Shown here piece after piece: positions 8,535-18,693 of a stretch of 64,000 nt of DNA. Each line of letters begins with the position of its first letter. Positions within the stretch are counted from its first letter, which is position 1. The position numbers and the translations under genes were made by a program. A model generated the notes under the pieces. The model ran no database searches and was not told the DNA's origin. It saw nothing but the letters and a program-made list of their open reading frames with translations. The stretch comes from Streptomyces caniferus (GTDB taxonomy: Bacteria; Actinomycetota; Actinomycetes; Streptomycetales; Streptomycetaceae): positions 1-64,000 of the forward strand of contig NZ_BLIN01000005.1 in the NCBI RefSeq assembly GCF_009811555.1, read 5' to 3'.

Positions 8535-9110
8535 ATGCTGGAGCCAGGACTGGGGACGCCGGATCCGTTCGTCTCGATGCCCGCGCCGAGTGTGAAAGGG
8601 CGTCTCTTCGGCGGCCTCTTCTTCTTTCTGGCGCTCCTCTGCGCCGGCTTCTCGCTGTACAACTCGACGCACGCAGCGGGCCTCGTCGGTCGTCACGGCA
8701 CGCTCACGGTCGAGCGCTGCTGGATCGACCACGGAAGCCGTCACCACAGCGACAAGACGGTGTGCGCCGGCACCTTCCGCGCAGACGACGGAACGACCGT
8801 CGATCACGAGGCGACCATCACGGCAGACCGCGAACGGGGCGACCGCATCCCCGTCCAGCAGACCGTGAGCGGCTACCTCGCCACCGGCTTCGGCGAGATC
8901 TGGCGCTGGTGCGCGCCGTTCTTCCTCGGCTGGATCGTCGCCGCGCTGGGGATCCCGTTCGCCGCGACCGGCATCATGCCGAGCAGGGGACAGGCCGTGG
9001 CCGTGGGCCGGTTGATCGCCGGAACCCGCGCGAGTGCCTGGATGAAGCGGCTGGTCCTGGGCGGCGCCGGTGGTGCGGCGCTCAGCCTCTACCTGGCCTG
9101 GATCTTCTGA
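8535..9110 (+). CDS. Membrane protein of unknown function
   Basis: Starts at the ATG preceded by GGAGGGGG; 191 residues. One transmembrane helix near residues 25-45 (LFGGLFFFLALLCAGFSLY), a soluble middle part with two Cys (ERCWIDHG and VCAGTF) and a dense DDGTTVDHEATITADRERGD stretch, then two helices near residues 125-150 and 170-190. The fold between helices resembles extracytoplasmic DUF3592-like modules, but assignment is not certain. It is followed 72 bp later by the ADP-ribosylglycohydrolase gene on the same strand. Confidence 0.55.
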   Translation: MLEPGLGTPDPFVSMPAPSVKGRLFGGLFFFLALLCAGFSLYNSTHAAGLVGRHGTLTVERCWIDHGSRHHSDKTVCAGTFRADDGTTVDHEATITADRERGDRIPVQQTVSGYLATGFGEIWRWCAPFFLGWIVAALGIPFAATGIMPSRGQAVAVGRLIAGTRASAWMKRLVLGGAGGAALSLYLAWIF

Positions 9111-9182
9111 GCCGGAAGGCTCCGACCACGCGACCGATCGACGCAATGACCATGAGCACAACCATCAAGTGAGGGAACCGGC

Positions 9183-10346
9183 TTGAACAGTCAGTCGTGG
9201 GGCGACATCGTCGCCCGCCGTGCCCGTGTCCGTGGCTGTCTTCTGGGCGGGGCGATAGGCGACGCCCTGGGATACCCGATCGAGTTCCAGCCGCTGGCCT
9301 CGATCCGCAACGGCTACGGGCCGTCCGGGGTCACCGGCTTCCTGCCGGTCGGCGGCGTCGTCCTCGGCCAGGTCTCCGATGACACCCAGATGACCCTCTT
9401 CACCGCGGAAGGCCTCATCCGCGCCTACGCCCGCTACGGCCCCGCCACCGACAACGGCATCAGCTCCGCCGGGCCCGTCCTCGTGCGGAACGCCTATCTG
9501 CGCTGGCTCGACACCCAGAACCACCCCGCGCCCCCGCCACCGGCCGAACTCGCCCACCACCGCACCGGCTGGCTGCGCCAGCAGACCTGGCTCTACGCCC
9601 GTCGTGCCCCCGGCAACGCCTGCGTCTCCGGCCTCCGCTACGAGCACATCCCCGACACGCTCGGCGAGCTCGGAGCGCCGGGGCCGGTCAACCCCGACTC
9701 CAAGGGCTGCGGCACGGTCATGCGCTCGGCTCCCTTCGGCCTCACCGGCATGCCCGTTCGCCGAGCCTTCGAATTCGCCGCCCGCTGCGCCCAGATCACC
9801 CATGGCCATCCCACCGGCTACTACGCGGCCGGTGCCTTCGCCGCCATGATCGGACACCTACTGGACGGCGACTCCCTCGAAGGCGCCGTGCTGCGCTCGA
9901 TGGAACTCCTCGCCCGCTATCCCGGCCACGAGGAGACGACGGCCGCCCTCCGCAAGGCGGTCGACCTGGCTGCCGACGGCACAGCGACCCCCGAGAAGGT
10001 CGAAACCCTCGGCGGAGGCTGGATCGCCGAGGAGGCCCTGGCCATCGCCGTCTACTGTGCCCTCGCCCGCCCCGCCGACCCGGCACCCCGGCGCACGCGC
10101 GTTGAGTCAGCCTTCCTGCTCTCCGTCAACCACTCCGGTGACAGCGACTCCACGGGATCCATCTGCGGCAACCTCCTCGGCGCCCACCACGGCGACCTCG
10201 CCCTCCCCCCGTCCTGGCTCACCGCCGTCGAGGGCCGTGGCACGATCACCGAGCTGGCCGACGACTTCTCGGCGGCGTTCCACCCCCTCACCCACCAGCC
10301 GTACAACGAGTCGTTCTTCGCCCCCGGGCGCTACCCGAGGAGCTGA
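9183..10346 (+). CDS. ADP-ribosylglycohydrolase family protein
   Basis: 387 residues starting at TTG with a GAGGGAA ribosome site. Family marks are clear: GCLLGGAIGDALGYPIEF at the N-terminus (first metal ligand Asp), VSDDTQMTLFTAEGLIRA (metal-binding Asp pair), and near the C-terminus NHSGDSDSTGSICGNLLGA, which supplies the D-x-D-S/T metal motif. These enzymes remove ADP-ribose from protein side chains or small molecules using two Mg ions. Length fits the family. The substrate cannot be told. It may act with the upstream membrane gene. Confidence 0.88.
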   Translation: MNSQSWGDIVARRARVRGCLLGGAIGDALGYPIEFQPLASIRNGYGPSGVTGFLPVGGVVLGQVSDDTQMTLFTAEGLIRAYARYGPATDNGISSAGPVLVRNAYLRWLDTQNHPAPPPPAELAHHRTGWLRQQTWLYARRAPGNACVSGLRYEHIPDTLGELGAPGPVNPDSKGCGTVMRSAPFGLTGMPVRRAFEFAARCAQITHGHPTGYYAAGAFAAMIGHLLDGDSLEGAVLRSMELLARYPGHEETTAALRKAVDLAADGTATPEKVETLGGGWIAEEALAIAVYCALARPADPAPRRTRVESAFLLSVNHSGDSDSTGSICGNLLGAHHGDLALPPSWLTAVEGRGTITELADDFSAAFHPLTHQPYNESFFAPGRYPRS

Positions 10347-10407
10347 CGCCGCTCGGCCACGGGCGCCCACCCGGCACCGTACGGCAGTGCCCGGGCATGA
10401 TGGAGGG

Positions 10408-10614
10408 GTGCGGCTGGAAGCGACCTCCTGGGAGCGGCTGACCGATGCGCGCGCTGACCGGATCGGAAAGCTGACGGCGGCGGACGGCGGTCCGTGGCTG
10501 CGCGTCGCGATCGACGGGGCGCCGACCGCCCATCCGGAAGGGCTGGCGGCGCGCTTGGCGGAGGTCCTGCGGATCCGCGGACGCTCGGTGCAGACCGTCA
10601 GGCTCTCGCCGGAC
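10408..10614 (+). pseudogene. Truncated uridine-kinase-like gene (5' end only)
   Basis: The GTG at 10408 with GGAGG just upstream opens LEATSWERLTDARADR, then WLRVAIDGAPTAHPEGLAARLAEVLRIRGRSV, matching the P-loop start of uridine-kinase-like proteins of Streptomyces (WVRVAIDGAP.A.P..LA..LA..LR.RGR.V). After about 70 residues the frame runs straight into an ISL3-type transposase fragment, so the kinase is truncated and inactive. Confidence 0.5.
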
Positions 10615-11190
10615 GGGCTAGCAGCCGCATCGCGAAACGTTTTCGGGATCTCGGTCAGCCGCAGCACGGTACTGCGACTGGTTGAGGCCCTTCCGGACCC
10701 GCAGCCACGGATTCCACGGGTGGTTGGCGTCGACGAATACGCAATGCGTAAGAGCCGGGTCTACGGGACCGTGCTGGTCGATATCGAGACCGGCCGGCCC
10801 GTGGATTTACTGCCGGACCGAGAGTCGGCGACGCTCGCGGCTGGGCTCAGCGAACGTCCTGGGATCGAGGTAATCTGCCGCGACCGGGCGCCGTTCTCCG
10901 CCGAAGGCGCCAGGACCGGGGCGCCGACCGCCCTCCAGGTCGCCGACCGATTCCACCTCTGGCGCAACCTCGGCGAGTCCACAGAGCGATGCGTATCGCG
11001 GCATCGGGCCTGCCTGCGGGCACCGTTCACCGTGCCACCCCGGGAGCCCTCCAAGGCTCCCCAGGCGGCCGACAAACTGTCGACATCACCGTGGCCCACG
11101 GGAAACCGGTTCGCCGACCGCACCCGTGAGAAGCACACAATCGTGCACGCGCTGCTGGCCGAGGGCCACAGCCGACGAGCAAAAAGGGAT
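10615..11190 (+). pseudogene. ISL3-family transposase fragment
   Basis: In frame with the kinase stub, the reading FGISVSRSTVLRLVEALP, VVGVDEYAMRKSRVYGTVLVD and ICRDRAPFSAEGARTGAP then QVADRFHLWRNLGE is the central DDE region of ISL3-family transposases. A later RFADRTREKHTIVHALLAEGHSRR is a C-terminal helix-turn-helix part. Both ends and a middle portion are missing. One TTA codon is present. This is a dead relic, possibly the partner family of the MITE at 6970. Confidence 0.75.
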
Positions 11191-11196
11191 TATCAC

Positions 11197-11511
11197 ATGA
11201 AAGGTACGGACGTGGCGTCACGGTCATGGGAGCTGAAGAGTGGGGACATCACCCTCGGCACCCTCTCCCTCATCGACATTGACCAGCCCTGGTTCAGGTG
11301 CCACTTCACCCCAGGCGAGGGGTGGCAACAAGTGAGGGAACTCTTCGAAGCGCAAGCCGAGGCCGTCGACAGCGGAGACCAGGGACGGATGATCGAGGCT
11401 ATCGCCGCCATCCGCAACCTTCCCCTTCGACTCCATCCACAAGATGGCGACGAAACCATCACCCCCGTCATGATTCAGATCCGCGGAGACAAGGCGAACT
11501 TCCGTTACTGA
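11197..11511 (+). CDS. Small hypothetical protein
   Basis: The ATG at 11197 has AAGGGA eight bases upstream and starts inside a longer frame shared with the transposase relic. It is 104 residues: MKGTDVASRSWELKSGDITLGTLSLIDIDQPWF and so on, with alternating strands and one long helix (VRELFEAQAEAVDS). It looks like a soluble alpha/beta protein and resembles uncharacterised short Streptomyces proteins; no function can be assigned. Codon pattern and start suggest that it is real and only by chance in frame with the relic. Confidence 0.55.
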   Translation: MKGTDVASRSWELKSGDITLGTLSLIDIDQPWFRCHFTPGEGWQQVRELFEAQAEAVDSGDQGRMIEAIAAIRNLPLRLHPQDGDETITPVMIQIRGDKANFRY

Positions 11512-11771
11512 ACACCGCCGTGCTTTGCGTTGAGCGGGCGAGCCGTCCTCATCATCGCTGAGTGGTGAGCGGTCGCGTAAACGCTGAGAAGGCATAGAGC
11601 GCCCACTCGCTGCAGAAGCAAGCTGTGCCGAAGCGCGATAGCTGTCACCAAGATCGGTACTGACCTGCGGGATTTGCGTAGGTGGAGCGCAGTAGTTGTC
11701 TCCAGATCGGTACGGCACTGGGCACCAATCGTCGGGTCAGCACGGTTGTTGGCACTGATCACGCCTCCATT

Positions 11772-12650
11772 TCAGCCGGCGAGGTGAGCGTCCTCGATGT
11801 TCTGGCAGAACCGGCGGTCTCGCTCCGCCATCTGTGCCCGCGGGCCAGCTGAGCGCAGGACGACGTCCAGGACCCGGTCAGGATCCGCGGCATAGCTGTT
11901 GCTGAACCACGCCATGTTCGCCTCGACCACCGCCCACTGGTCCGGAGCGCCGTGCTCAGGTGTGGCCAGGAGCCCGATGTCCACCACCACCGCGCTGGGC
12001 AGGCCACCGCCGCGCGTGGCCAGGAGATCGTCCGCGAACTCCAGGACAGCGTCTTCATAGCGGTGCCCGTCCAACCGCTCGGCGTCGAGACGGCCGAAGG
12101 TGGCGTACTGCGAACCCGTGCGGACCTCGCCGTCCAGGAGGTACAGACGAAACTCCGCTGCCCAGGTCACCACGTCGCTGATCTGTACTGGCACGTCCAG
12201 TGACAGCTCCGGCCCTGTCGGGAGGCAACTACCGCTGGCGTAAACGGCGGCCGGGAAGCTCTTGTCACTCGGCGGCTTGACGAACGCCGGTCGGGACAAA
12301 CAGCGCGCCTCGCCCAGGGTCGCCATGGCGATGCGCCGTCCGGTGTACTCGTAGGGCAATGTGGCCAGCCAGTCGTCAGATGGCTCCAAGAGCGCGACCT
12401 CAAGGGCATCCACGACGCGTGCCGCGAAAGCTGGGCCGCCGTAGTAGTGGCCCCCACACCTCCCCATGGCGGTGCCCGCACCGCCATGGGCGGGAAGGAC
12501 TTCTACATCCATCCCCCGCCGATGCGCCGACGTCGAGAGCAGCTCGGATGTCGTGGTGTATTGCGGCGCCAACGCCAGGAAACCATGCTCCGTCACGATC
12601 GCTGACGATGCCACCGATTCGGCCGTACAGTCCACAGCATTCGGACCCAC
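11772..12650 (-). CDS. ATP-grasp domain protein (DUF4343-like)
   Basis: A 292-residue protein whose second half has ATP-grasp features: FVKPPSDKSFPAAVY (phosphate-binding Lys region), WAAEFRLYLLDGEVRTGSQY, an Asp-containing strand VVVDIGLL and the metal-binding end WAVVEANMAWFSNSYAADPDRVLDVVL. This matches the ATP-grasp family often annotated as DUF4343. Such enzymes form amide bonds; the substrate is unknown. A GTG further in (VTEHGFLALAPQY) could be the true start. It stands alone between relics. Confidence 0.65.
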   Translation of the reverse strand: MGPNAVDCTAESVASSAIVTEHGFLALAPQYTTTSELLSTSAHRRGMDVEVLPAHGGAGTAMGRCGGHYYGGPAFAARVVDALEVALLEPSDDWLATLPYEYTGRRIAMATLGEARCLSRPAFVKPPSDKSFPAAVYASGSCLPTGPELSLDVPVQISDVVTWAAEFRLYLLDGEVRTGSQYATFGRLDAERLDGHRYEDAVLEFADDLLATRGGGLPSAVVVDIGLLATPEHGAPDQWAVVEANMAWFSNSYAADPDRVLDVVLRSAGPRAQMAERDRRFCQNIEDAHLAG

Positions 12651-12913
12651 ACCTCGGGGTCCGCAAGCCGCCCAAAGGACTCACTGGCGCTCGGTCGTAC
12701 CCGAAGCGGTGGTCATCGGCCGTTGGTGGCAGGCCCGGTGGCATCCAACGCGACTTGTCCTGTCGAAGTTCATCTGTCAGCCAGTGGGCTGCTGACTTGC
12801 TGAGGTGCCATGTCGTTTGAGAACGCTGGCCCATGGTGTTCGCAAACAACATGGACTCCACGGAATTCGCGTTCGCCGTGCCGCCGCTTGGGGCATCCGC
12901 GTAGCGCTGATCC

Positions 12914-13351
12914 TCACTTCAGGTCGTACTTGCACATTTTGTCGGACTTGCCACCCTTGTTGTCCGCGACCTTCTTCCCGTCGACTGTGATGACGCAGGC
13001 CGCCGCGCGCAGTGTGCCATCGGCGTTGTACACGGAGCCGGGGACGACGGAGACCGTTGTGCCGATCCTCTTCTCAGCGTCGGTCGCCAAGGTGACGGTC
13101 GAGGTCTTCTTCCAGGGAAGCTTCACCTTCTCAAACTTGTTGGTGTTGAGGTTGTAGTAAACCTGCGATGTGCCGTGGCCAAGAACTTCGAGGGTGACCT
13201 CGTGCTTGACCTCACCGCTCCCGCTGTCCGGCTTCGGCTTCACGCTCGCGTTCGCAGACTTGTCGGCCGTCGGCGGGCCGCCGTCGCTGCCGCAACCGGT
13301 CAGTAGAGCCGCGGTCAGGACCAGAGCCGTCCCACTGATGATCTTGCGCAT
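12914..13351 (-). CDS. Lipoprotein, MmpS-like
   Basis: 145 residues with a lipoprotein signal: Lys/Arg start, hydrophobic stretch and lipobox LLTGC (Cys at residue 20). The mature part after a charged spacer has EVLGHGTSQVYYNLNT, LPWKKTSTVTL and AACVITVDGKKV, the pattern of the small beta-sandwich MmpS / transport-accessory family of actinobacteria. It is probably anchored outside the membrane. No MmpL-type transporter is adjacent, so the partner is unknown. Confidence 0.6.
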   Translation of the reverse strand: MRKIISGTALVLTAALLTGCGSDGGPPTADKSANASVKPKPDSGSGEVKHEVTLEVLGHGTSQVYYNLNTNKFEKVKLPWKKTSTVTLATDAEKRIGTTVSVVPGSVYNADGTLRAAACVITVDGKKVADNKGGKSDKMCKYDLK

Positions 13352-13636
13352 GCTTCCCCCTTGCAGATGAGTAAGCGATCTTAGTTCTCCGCGCCGCTGC
13401 CATGCGCATCAGGTGTGGTCTGCCGACCTCATGGGCGTGGCCATGAGGCGCGGAGGGCATGAGATCAAACCCCACGAGCGAGGCAAACGCCCCAGCTCAG
13501 GGCGCACCGCAATGAGAATCCGCCAGCACGAACGAAAAGAGGAGAACGAGCGAGAATCCGACAACTTCAATGCCACAGGACACGACTAGGGCTTGTCCGG
13601 CCGATCATGTGACTACTCGGTGTCCGGGTCGTTGAT

Positions 13637-14563
13637 GTGGACATGGGGCGGGGTGATCTGAGTGATGCCGAGTGGGAACGGCTGCGACCGTTCCTGCCGG
13701 TCAGCAACGGGCGTTGTAGCAGGTGGCGGGATCACCGGCAGGTAATTGACGGGATTCTGCACCGGGTCCGGACCGGCGTGCAGTGGCGCGACCTGCCCGA
13801 ACGGTTCGGTCCGTGGAAGACCGTCTATGAACGGCACCGGCTGTGGTCGGGCGACGGCACCTGGGAACGCTTGCTCCAGCAGGTCCAGGCCGAGGCCGAC
13901 GCGGCGGGTGAGATCGACTGGGACATCTCGGTTGACTCCACCATCGTGCGGGCGCATCAGCATGCCGCCGGCGTCGGCGCCGGCGCCCGCGTCAAAGGGG
14001 GACCCACGGGCAGAACACCAGGACGAGACGCCGTGGCAAAGCCTCGTTGCCCGCCTGGCGGAGGTGGTGCTGGAGGCGAGGGCCTGGGCCGCTCGCGCGG
14101 CGGGTTCACCACCAAGCTCCACCTGAGCGCGGACGGCCGCTGCCGCCCGCTGTCCCTGGTTGTCACACCAGGCCAGCGGGCGGACTGCACCCAGTTCAAG
14201 GCTGTGTTGGAGAAGATTCGCGTCCCGCGGATTGGGCCGGGCAGGCCCCGAAAGAAGCCGGAGAGTCTCGCCGCGGACAAGGCCTACAGCAACAGGCCCT
14301 GCCGCGAGTACCTGCGGCAACGCGGCATCCGGCACACCATCCCGGAGAAGACCGACAGCCAGGCCGCCCGCCTGCGCAAAGGCTCACGCGGCGGACTGCC
14401 ACCGGGCTTCGACGAAGAGCGGTACAAGAAACGCAACACCATCGAACGGGCCATCAACCGGCTCAAGAACGCCCGAGCCGTCGCCACCCGATACGACAAG
14501 CGCGGCTACGTCTACCTCGGCACGGCCACCGCAGCAGCCCTCACCATCTGGCTCCGCACATGA
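13637..14563 (+). CDS. IS5-family transposase
   Basis: 308 residues in one frame from GTG 13637 (ATG at 13643 also possible). It begins DLSDAEWERLRPFLP, carries GVQWRDLPERFGPWKTVYERH, the first catalytic Asp in ISVDSTIVRAHQHA, a middle Asp in SLAADKAYSNRPCREYL, and a final Glu in KRNTIERAINRLK.ARAVATRYDKR. The typical two-frame split of this group is absent, so it appears intact. Its coding region starts about 50 bp inside the left inverted repeat. Confidence 0.85.
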   Translation: MDMGRGDLSDAEWERLRPFLPVSNGRCSRWRDHRQVIDGILHRVRTGVQWRDLPERFGPWKTVYERHRLWSGDGTWERLLQQVQAEADAAGEIDWDISVDSTIVRAHQHAAGVGAGARVKGGPTGRTPGRDAVAKPRCPPGGGGAGGEGLGRSRGGFTTKLHLSADGRCRPLSLVVTPGQRADCTQFKAVLEKIRVPRIGPGRPRKKPESLAADKAYSNRPCREYLRQRGIRHTIPEKTDSQAARLRKGSRGGLPPGFDEERYKKRNTIERAINRLKNARAVATRYDKRGYVYLGTATAAALTIWLRT

Positions 14564-14597
14564 TCTCGCGGTTGCGCAACTGGACCGTGACCTGTCC

Positions 14598-14975
14598 TCA
14601 GTGACGGACCAGGCAGAACGGATGCCCTGCGGGATCGGCATAGATACGCCAGCTCCGTCTCTCGGGACCGTCGTCCAATACGGTCGCACCCATGGCCAGC
14701 ACCTGTTCTTGGGCTTGGTCCAGGTCCGCAACGCCGAAGTCCATGTGGAACTGCTGGGGACGGGCGGGATCCGACCACAGAGGCGGCCGATAGTCCACTG
14801 ACCGTTGGAAGGCGAACACGAGACCGGAGGACGTGTGCAACGTCGCCCAGTCGTCGCCGACTGCCCACCGCCGATCCTGCTGATTGACGGTCCCGCCGAG
14901 CAACGATTGGTAGAACTCGGCGAGTCCCGCCGGATCCGAGCAGTCCAGCACTACACATTGAAGACCAGCGATCAT
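14598..14975 (-). CDS. VOC (glyoxalase/bleomycin-resistance fold) protein
   Basis: 125 residues: GLQCVVLDCSDPAGLAEFYQSLLGG opens the first beta-alpha-beta-beta-beta unit, and QFHMDFGVADLDQAQEQVLAMGATV followed by YADPAGHPFCLV closes the second. This is the standard short VOC pattern of Streptomyces. Such proteins are metal-dependent lyases, dioxygenases or binding/resistance proteins; the substrate is unknown. It converges with the transposase and lies between the same inverted repeats, so it is likely carried by the element. Confidence 0.8.
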   Translation of the reverse strand: MIAGLQCVVLDCSDPAGLAEFYQSLLGGTVNQQDRRWAVGDDWATLHTSSGLVFAFQRSVDYRPPLWSDPARPQQFHMDFGVADLDQAQEQVLAMGATVLDDGPERRSWRIYADPAGHPFCLVRH

Positions 14976-15155
14976 GCACGGATCCTAGGTGTCCGTCAGC
15001 GGGACCTGCCCCTCGGTATCCAAGATCGCCCGGACAAGTCCTAGTCGTTGCACGATCCGGGCCCGGCAAACGCTATAGGGGCAGAGGAACAACAAGGCTC
15101 CTCTGAGGCGTTGGGGGTGACGCCTCTCTCACCACCGGAGGGGATTCCCGAGTCC

Positions 15156-15317
15156 GTGAAGCTTCATCTCGTTGGCGACCTACTGACGGCCGCAGTGGCC
15201 GTGCGTGTCTTCGGTAGGGACGCTCTGGCGGTACTGCGCCGCGCCGCAGCAGTGGGCGTACTGATGGGCCTGTCAGAACTGCGGATCCGCCGCCCGGGCC
15301 CGGGCGGTGAGCGGTGA
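15156..15317 (+). CDS. Small protein upstream of ECF sigma factor
   Basis: 53 residues from GTG 15156 with GGAGGGG about 12 bases upstream: a short hydrophobic-amphipathic protein (LHLVGDLLTAAVAVRVFGRDALAVLRRAAAVGVLMGLSEL) ending in a basic tail. Its stop overlaps the sigma-factor GTG by 4 nt (GTGA), so it is translated with it. No family is recognised. It could be a small membrane-associated or sigma-binding peptide, which is inference from position only. Confidence 0.45.
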   Translation: MKLHLVGDLLTAAVAVRVFGRDALAVLRRAAAVGVLMGLSELRIRRPGPGGER

Positions 15318-15859
15318 CCCGCTCCCGCCGCCTCAAAGCGCTCCCGATGACTGAGCTGCCTGCTGATTTCCGGGCCTTCCACGAGCTGTTCCGGGGGGTC
15401 TACATCCACTGGTCCGAGCTCTACCTCGCCAACCTCGCCGACGCCGAGGAAGCCGTGGACGAGGCCTTCGAGCAGCTCTACCTCAAGTGGACGGACGTGC
15501 TGGAACAGGAGAACCCCAACGCATATGCGTGGGTGGTGGTCAAGAACCGCACTATCGACCACGCCCGGGCGCGAGGCCGCCGCCCCACCGTGGTGGACGA
15601 GGCGGCCTTCGAGACTGCGGCCTTGCGCAACGCGGTCGACCCGATCGGGGAGTTGTCGGAGAGCCTGCACATCTACACGGCGATCCAGGCCCTGCCCGAG
15701 CGGCAGCATGATGTGATCGTCCTGCAGTACTGCCTGGGCTACAGCACTCAGGAGACCGCCGACATCCTCGGTGTCACCCCCGCAGGAGTCCGGTCCATAA
15801 CCCGCTACGCCCGGCACCGGCTGCAGCGCGCCCTGGGCCTCGAAAAGGAGGAACAATGA
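15314..15859 (+). CDS. ECF-type RNA polymerase sigma factor
   Basis: 181 residues. Region 2 is present (ANLADAEEAVDEAFEQLYLKW and NPNAYAWVVVKNRTIDHARARGRRP) and region 4 follows (ALPERQHDVIVLQYCLGYSTQETADILGVTPAGVRSITRYARHRLQRAL). The start at 15314 fits the 4-nt overlap with the small gene, and an ATG at 15347 is an alternative. The stop overlaps the next gene's ATG by 4 nt. Target promoters are not evident. Confidence 0.85.
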   Translation: MTRSRRLKALPMTELPADFRAFHELFRGVYIHWSELYLANLADAEEAVDEAFEQLYLKWTDVLEQENPNAYAWVVVKNRTIDHARARGRRPTVVDEAAFETAALRNAVDPIGELSESLHIYTAIQALPERQHDVIVLQYCLGYSTQETADILGVTPAGVRSITRYARHRLQRALGLEKEEQ

Positions 15860-16563
15860 GCACATCGAACGAACTCGACCGCGCGCTGGCCAAAGCCCGG
15901 CTGACCAGGCGGCCCTACACCGGAACACCGGCGGCCGAGGCCCGGCTGACCGCACGCATCAACGAACGCATGTGGCAGGGCGCGCTGTCCTTCGACGACC
16001 AGATGGAGCCCGCCCGCACCGCCGCAGCTCGCGCCGCGGAGCGCGACGGACTGCCCCACCGAGCCCCCACCCGGCACCTCAACACGCTGTGCGAGACCGT
16101 CGTCGCCCGAGACCTGCACAAGCTCAGCACCTTCCTGTCCCGCCGCATCCTCGAGCCTGAAGCAGCCCGCGTCCTGGGATGCGTACTACGGCTGGCCCAC
16201 CGCTTCGACAGCGCTCAGTTCTGGTGGCAGTTCGCCGCCGGCGCCGGAGACCTCGCGGCCGCCTGCTGCCTGTACCTGCATCACATGGCCCTCGGCGAGC
16301 GCCAAGAAGCCAAACTCTGGCGCGACCAGGCCGGACTCGAAGTCCACGACCCCGCCACCCCGGAATTCGCCCACTGCAGCGATCTGGTGGCCGCCCTGCG
16401 GATCCTGGATGTTCTGCGCAAGGAGAACGCCGGCGTCTCCGCAGCCGCCAACGCCGTCATCGCCTACGTCCCCGACGCTCTCGGATTCGTCGACGACGTC
16501 GACCTACCGCTGCCCGACGCCGACTTCGCCACCCGCATCGAAGAGCTCACATCCAGCGCCTGA
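15856..16563 (+). CDS. Hypothetical protein co-translated with ECF sigma factor
   Basis: A 235-residue soluble protein with AAGGAGGAA before the ATG. The centre (AARVLGCVLRLAHRFDSAQFWWQFAAGAGDLAAACCLYLHHMALGERQEAKLWRDQA) is helical and TPR-like. The N-terminus is charged and the C-terminus has acidic DDVDLPLPDADF. No anti-sigma zinc motif (HxxxCxxC) or membrane helix is seen, so it is not a classical ZAS anti-sigma factor. The 4-nt overlap makes it a likely modulator or effector of the sigma factor. Confidence 0.6.
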   Translation: MSTSNELDRALAKARLTRRPYTGTPAAEARLTARINERMWQGALSFDDQMEPARTAAARAAERDGLPHRAPTRHLNTLCETVVARDLHKLSTFLSRRILEPEAARVLGCVLRLAHRFDSAQFWWQFAAGAGDLAAACCLYLHHMALGERQEAKLWRDQAGLEVHDPATPEFAHCSDLVAALRILDVLRKENAGVSAAANAVIAYVPDALGFVDDVDLPLPDADFATRIEELTSSA

Positions 16564-17037
16564 CCACACTCCCTCGGCGTGCAAGACGCCGGGATGGCAC
16601 ATCACGGTCCCGCCCTGCGGGGGGGAGCGGAGCAGCCTACTATCCGCGGATGCCAGGCTCGATCACGGTATGAACGGTGGTTCCGGCACCCAGCGATGCG
16701 GCTTCCCAGCGGGGAACCGACAGCGCCGAACCCCGGCCGGAAGGGTTCCAGCCGGGGCCGCATCCCGGGTGCCCACTGCCCCTCCGCAGATCCTGGAGCC
16801 CACCTGCACAGCCTCCGCACTCTGGCCCGTAGGTTGCGTGGCTTCGTTCATGTTCAGCAACAGCGTTTGCCGATGAGTTTCAGCTCTGGTCCACTTCGTG
16901 TGGTCGCGTACACAGTGTGATCTTGGCCTAATGGTGGTTTTAGTGGTCGTAGGCGGTCAGTGCGCATGACCGGCTGGCCGCGCCTGAAGCCGGCTCCGCT
17001 CATCAGGGCCCTGGAATCACTCATCTAGGCTGGCGCG
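16564..17037. other. Intergenic region, no gene seen
   Basis: No credible gene, RNA or repeat family. Short ORFs on both strands lack conserved patterns. Confidence 0.4.
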
Positions 17038-17813
17038 GTGACTGATGAGCAGGAGCAGGTGCAGCCGTCGGGAGTGTGGGCCACGGCGGTGGGGGTGGCC
17101 AGAGTGCGGGCGCTGGAGACCGAGCGGGAGAACGCGCTGTTCCGCGACCCACTGGCACAGGCCTTCGCCGCCGCCGGCGGCCTGTGGCCCTCCTCGCCGC
17201 CGCTGCCCGATGACGAGGCCGCGCGACGCCGCAGGCTGGCCGTGTCCTTCTCCATCGTCATCAGGACGAAGTTCCTCGACGACCTGTTGCGGCAGGCCTC
17301 CGCGTCCGGGGTCCGGCAGATCGTGCTGCTCGGCGCCGGCATGGACAGCCGGGCCTTCCGGATGGACTGGCCCGAGGGCACCCGGCTGTTCGAGGTCGAC
17401 ACCGCCGCCCCACTGGACTTCAAGGCTTCGGTGCTGCGCCAGGAGGGGGCCGTCGCGCGCTGCGAGCGGATCACCGTCGCGGTGGATCTGCGTGAGGACT
17501 GGCCAGGCGCGCTGGCCGCCGCAGGGCACGACCCGGCCATGCCGACCGCGTGGATCGCCGAAGGACTACTGATCTACCTGCCCGAGGACGCGGTGGAACT
17601 CCTGCTGGCCCGAATCAGCACACAGTCGGCGGCAGGCAGTCGGATGGGCCTGACATTGGGCTCGCGCGGCGTGATCGAGCGCTTCGGCACGGACGCCGAG
17701 CCGGGATCGGCGGCCTCCATGTGGGTCTCGGCGACGCCCGACGACCCGGTGGGCTGGCTGGCCGGGCACGGCTGGGAAGCCCACAGCCACACCCTGCGCG
17801 AGCGCGCCGCCGC

Positions 17814-18693
<880 letters not shown>

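Larger units (their letters stand above)
13586..15044. mobile_element. IS5-family element enclosing a VOC-family passenger gene
   Basis: Imperfect terminal inverted repeats begin at 13590 (GGCTTGTCCGGCCGATCATG) and end at 15040 (reverse complement GACTTGTCCGGGCGATCTTG), 17 of 20 bases matching. CTAG lies immediately outside both ends (13586-13589, 15041-15044), as expected for a short IS5/IS427-type duplication. Inside are a complete transposase and a convergent VOC gene. No repeat end is visible just after the transposase, where a normal IS of this group would stop. Confidence 0.6.

Noticed and set aside
10057..10407. N-terminal extension of the chimeric frame before GTG 10408
   Set aside because: It overlaps the ADP-ribosylglycohydrolase gene in another frame and has no family resemblance.
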